Below are positions 5,299-6,687 of a stretch of DNA of 6,687 nt, piece after piece. Every line of letters begins with the position of its first letter. The first letter of the stretch is position 1. Made by a program: the position numbers and the translations under genes. The stretch covers positions 1-6,687 of the forward strand of contig JAIYBS010000144.1 of the NCBI GenBank assembly GCA_027488415.1, read 5' to 3'. The DNA comes from Planctomycetaceae bacterium. GTDB lineage: Bacteria; Planctomycetota; Phycisphaerae; Phycisphaerales; SM1A02. The notes under the pieces are model-generated. The model ran no database searches, was not told the DNA's origin, and saw only the letters and a list, made by a program, of their open reading frames with translations.

Positions 5299-5864
5299 CG
5301 GCCGGCGCGCGTCGCGAGGCCGCGCGTGCGGTGTTCGCCACGGCGACCGCCGAGCAGGCCGGCGTCCCGCTCTTCGCGGCGTCGATGCTCGAGCCGGGGG
5401 AGATCATCGTCGCCGTGTTCCGCCCGAGCCTCGCGTGGATCGCGCTGCGCGCGCTCCCGATGGCGGTCGGCACCGGCGCGGCCGCCGCGCTCGCGTGGTT
5501 CTGCCTCGGGCTCTGGCCGGATTCCGAGTCGATCGCCCGGATGGCGCTCCAGGTGCTCGCGGCGCTCCTCGCGGCCCGCGTCGCGGCCGCGGTCGCCGAG
5601 TGGGCGAGCCGCGTGTATGTGCTCACCGACCGCCGCGTCCTCCGCCGCCGCGGCGTGCTCGCGCCCACGGTCTACTCCGCCACGCTCAACTCGCTGCGGC
5701 GCGTCGAGCTCCTGCAGGACGGCACCGACCGGGTCCTCGGCACGGGCACCGTGACGTTCAGCTCGCGCGCGGACGGCCCCTACGACGCGGCGTGGGTGAT
5801 GGTGCCGCGCGCCCGCGACGTGCACGCGCTCGTCGAGCAGACCCGGCACCGCTACCGGCGCTAG
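5295..5864 (+). CDS. Small membrane protein with a bacterial PH domain (YdbS-like)
   Basis: This 189-residue protein begins with a short Ala/Arg-rich cytoplasmic stretch and MLEPGEIIVAVFRPS (31-45), the usual lead into bacterial PH-domain proteins. Two membrane segments follow, about 46-74 and 82-104. The soluble part (107-180) starts with YVLTDRRVLRRRGVL and continues into TYSATLNSLRRVELLQDGTDRVLGTGTV-type strands, characteristic of the bPH_2 (DUF304-like) fold. YVLTDRR-V is the most diagnostic piece. The role of such proteins is poorly known; membrane-associated stress or envelope functions have been suggested for relatives. The GTG start overlaps the upstream stop (GTGA) and has a good ribosome binding site, so it is probably the last gene of the gatB operon. 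I see no functional link to GatB or Hpt. The fold assignment is fairly secure, the function is not. Confidence 0.85.
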   Translation: MTAGARREAARAVFATATAEQAGVPLFAASMLEPGEIIVAVFRPSLAWIALRALPMAVGTGAAAALAWFCLGLWPDSESIARMALQVLAALLAARVAAAVAEWASRVYVLTDRRVLRRRGVLAPTVYSATLNSLRRVELLQDGTDRVLGTGTVTFSSRADGPYDAAWVMVPRARDVHALVEQTRHRYRR

Positions 5865-5865
5865 T

Positions 5866-5885
5866 GCCGGGAAACGAAGCCCGGC
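5866..5885. terminator. Hairpin between convergent genes, possible bidirectional terminator
   Basis: GCCGGG (5866-5871) pairs with CCCGGC (5880-5885) around an 8-base A-rich loop, directly after the PH-gene stop and 13 bases from the dnaJ-like stop. A competing GAAGC/GCTTC hairpin (5876-5888) overlaps it. No long T-run follows on either strand. Position, filling most of a 33-base convergent gap, is the main support. Confidence 0.4.
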
Positions 5886-5897
5886 TTCAACTTCGCT

Positions 5898-6687
5898 TCA
5901 GCTCGCCCACTGCGGGCCGGTGCGCGGGTTCGCCAGCATCGGCGCGAGCTCCTCGACCAGGCGGCGACCCTCCGCGTCGAGCGACTTGGGCGCCTCGACC
6001 TGCACCACGGCGTAGAAGTCGCCCGGCGTTCCCTTCGGCGGGTGGATTCCCTTCTCCTTCACGCGGATCCGCTGCCCGCTCTTCACGCCGCCCGGCACCT
6101 TCAGCTGCACCGAGCCCTGCAGCAGCGGCACGCGCACGGTCGCGCCGAGCGCGGCCTCCGCGATGGTGAGCGGCACGTCCGTCAGGACGTCGTTCTCCTC
6201 GCGCCGGAACCACGGATGCGCGGTCACGGTCACGGTGATGATCAGGTCGCCCGCCGGCGCGCCGGCCGCGCCGCGGCCGCCCTTGCCGCGGACCGCGAGC
6301 TTCGCGCCGCTCCGGATGCCGGCGGGGATCCGCACGTCGATCGACTCGCCGTTCACGCGGAACGATCGCGTGCCGCCGAGCGCCGCCGTCACGAAGTCGA
6401 TGGTCTCGCTCGCCTCCGCGTTCGGCCCGTGCTGCGGCGGCTCCTCCTCGTCCTCGAGCCCGCCGAAGCCGCCGAACCCGCCGCGGCCGCGCGCGCCGCG
6501 GCCGCCGCGCGCGCCGCCGCGACCGCCGAACATCGAGCCGAAGACCTCCTCGAAGGTCGAGGGATCGACGTTCTGCCACGACTGCCCGCCGCCGCCGAAC
6601 GGTCCCGCGCCGCCGAACGGATCGCCGCCGGTGCCGCCGCGCGGTCCCGCGCCCGCGGGCCCCGCCTTCACGCCCGCGATCCCGAAC
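5898..6687 (-). CDS. DnaJ/CbpA-type co-chaperone, zinc-finger-less (5' partial)
   Basis: The gene reads leftward and runs off the right edge; 262 residues are visible with no stop before the edge. It starts mid-protein at FGIAGV, which looks like the end of a J domain (YD-x-FG-x-AGV), so the DnaK-activating HPD motif lies outside. A Gly/Phe/Arg-rich linker covers residues 1-78 and includes TFEEVFGSMFGG (44-55). Two beta-rich substrate-binding domains follow, about 93-160 (IDVRIPAGIRSGAKLAVRGKG) and 168-240 (LTDVPLTIAEAALGATVRVP). No cysteines occur, so the four CxxCxGxG zinc repeats of classical DnaJ are absent: a class B, CbpA-like protein. The GTG at 6671 is not taken as the start because homologous sequence continues upstream. 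The linker is unusually rich in RGG-like triplets. It would present unfolded clients to DnaK in the cytoplasm. Confidence 0.93.
   Translation of the reverse strand, partial: FGIAGVKAGPAGAGPRGGTGGDPFGGAGPFGGGGQSWQNVDPSTFEEVFGSMFGGRGGARGGRGARGRGGFGGFGGLEDEEEPPQHGPNAEASETIDFVTAALGGTRSFRVNGESIDVRIPAGIRSGAKLAVRGKGGRGAAGAPAGDLIITVTVTAHPWFRREENDVLTDVPLTIAEAALGATVRVPLLQGSVQLKVPGGVKSGQRIRVKEKGIHPPKGTPGDFYAVVQVEAPKSLDAEGRRLVEELAPMLANPRTGPQWAS

Noticed and set aside
5898..6671. dnaJ-like gene as a complete protein starting at GTG 6671
   Set aside because: The frame continues to the window edge, and the residues before the GTG (FGIAG) fit the end of a J domain, so the gene is cut by the window rather than lacking a J domain.
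1..6687. CRISPR array, insertion sequence, prophage, toxin-antitoxin or defence system
   Set aside because: I saw no regularly spaced repeats, terminal inverted repeats, transposase or integrase motifs, or small paired genes. Nearly all of the window is accounted for by the listed genes.

Overview
This is a GC-rich (roughly 70% by eye), gene-dense bacterial window made mostly of housekeeping genes. The likeliest source is a planctomycete, perhaps of the class Phycisphaerae. Three things suggest this: the cut protein at the left edge ends in a dockerin-like VNGADLGVLLSNW tail, a C-terminus I associate with that group; gatB stands without gatC or gatA beside it and carries an unusual RFEPN motif; and the tRNA gene lacks an encoded CCA. 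The assignment is an inference from remembered family patterns, not from a search.

Layout, left to right. Bases 1-49 are the 3' end of a rightward gene. It converges on a leftward pair: a cytoplasmic cyclophilin-type peptidyl-prolyl isomerase (65-535) and, upstream of it, an unrecognised exported protein (571-1668) built from two copies of one ~90-residue domain. A tRNA-Cys(GCA) gene (1737-1810) follows on the + strand. Next comes about 300 bases without a convincing gene (1811-2117). That stretch is full of GC-rich hairpins and ends in a perfect short palindrome just ahead of a GAF-GGDEF diguanylate cyclase gene (2118-3155).

From 3206 a tight + strand operon runs gatB (amidotransferase subunit B), hpt-like hypoxanthine phosphoribosyltransferase, and a small two-helix membrane protein with a bacterial PH domain. 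The junctions are 4-base ATGA and GTGA overlaps, so the three genes are probably translationally coupled. A hairpin-bearing 33-base gap separates this operon from a convergent dnaJ/cbpA-type co-chaperone gene. That gene's J domain lies beyond the right edge; only its Gly/Phe/Arg-rich linker and substrate-binding domains are visible.

The genes do not form one pathway. They cover protein folding (cyclophilin, DnaJ-like), translation (tRNA-Cys, GatB), purine salvage (Hpt) and c-di-GMP signalling. I found no phage, transposon, CRISPR array or defence system. The parts most worth a second look are the duplicated-domain exported protein, the structured region after the tRNA, the TATC(A/G)T boxes lying 6-7 bases before two start codons (possible leaderless transcripts), and the RGG-like linker of the DnaJ homologue.
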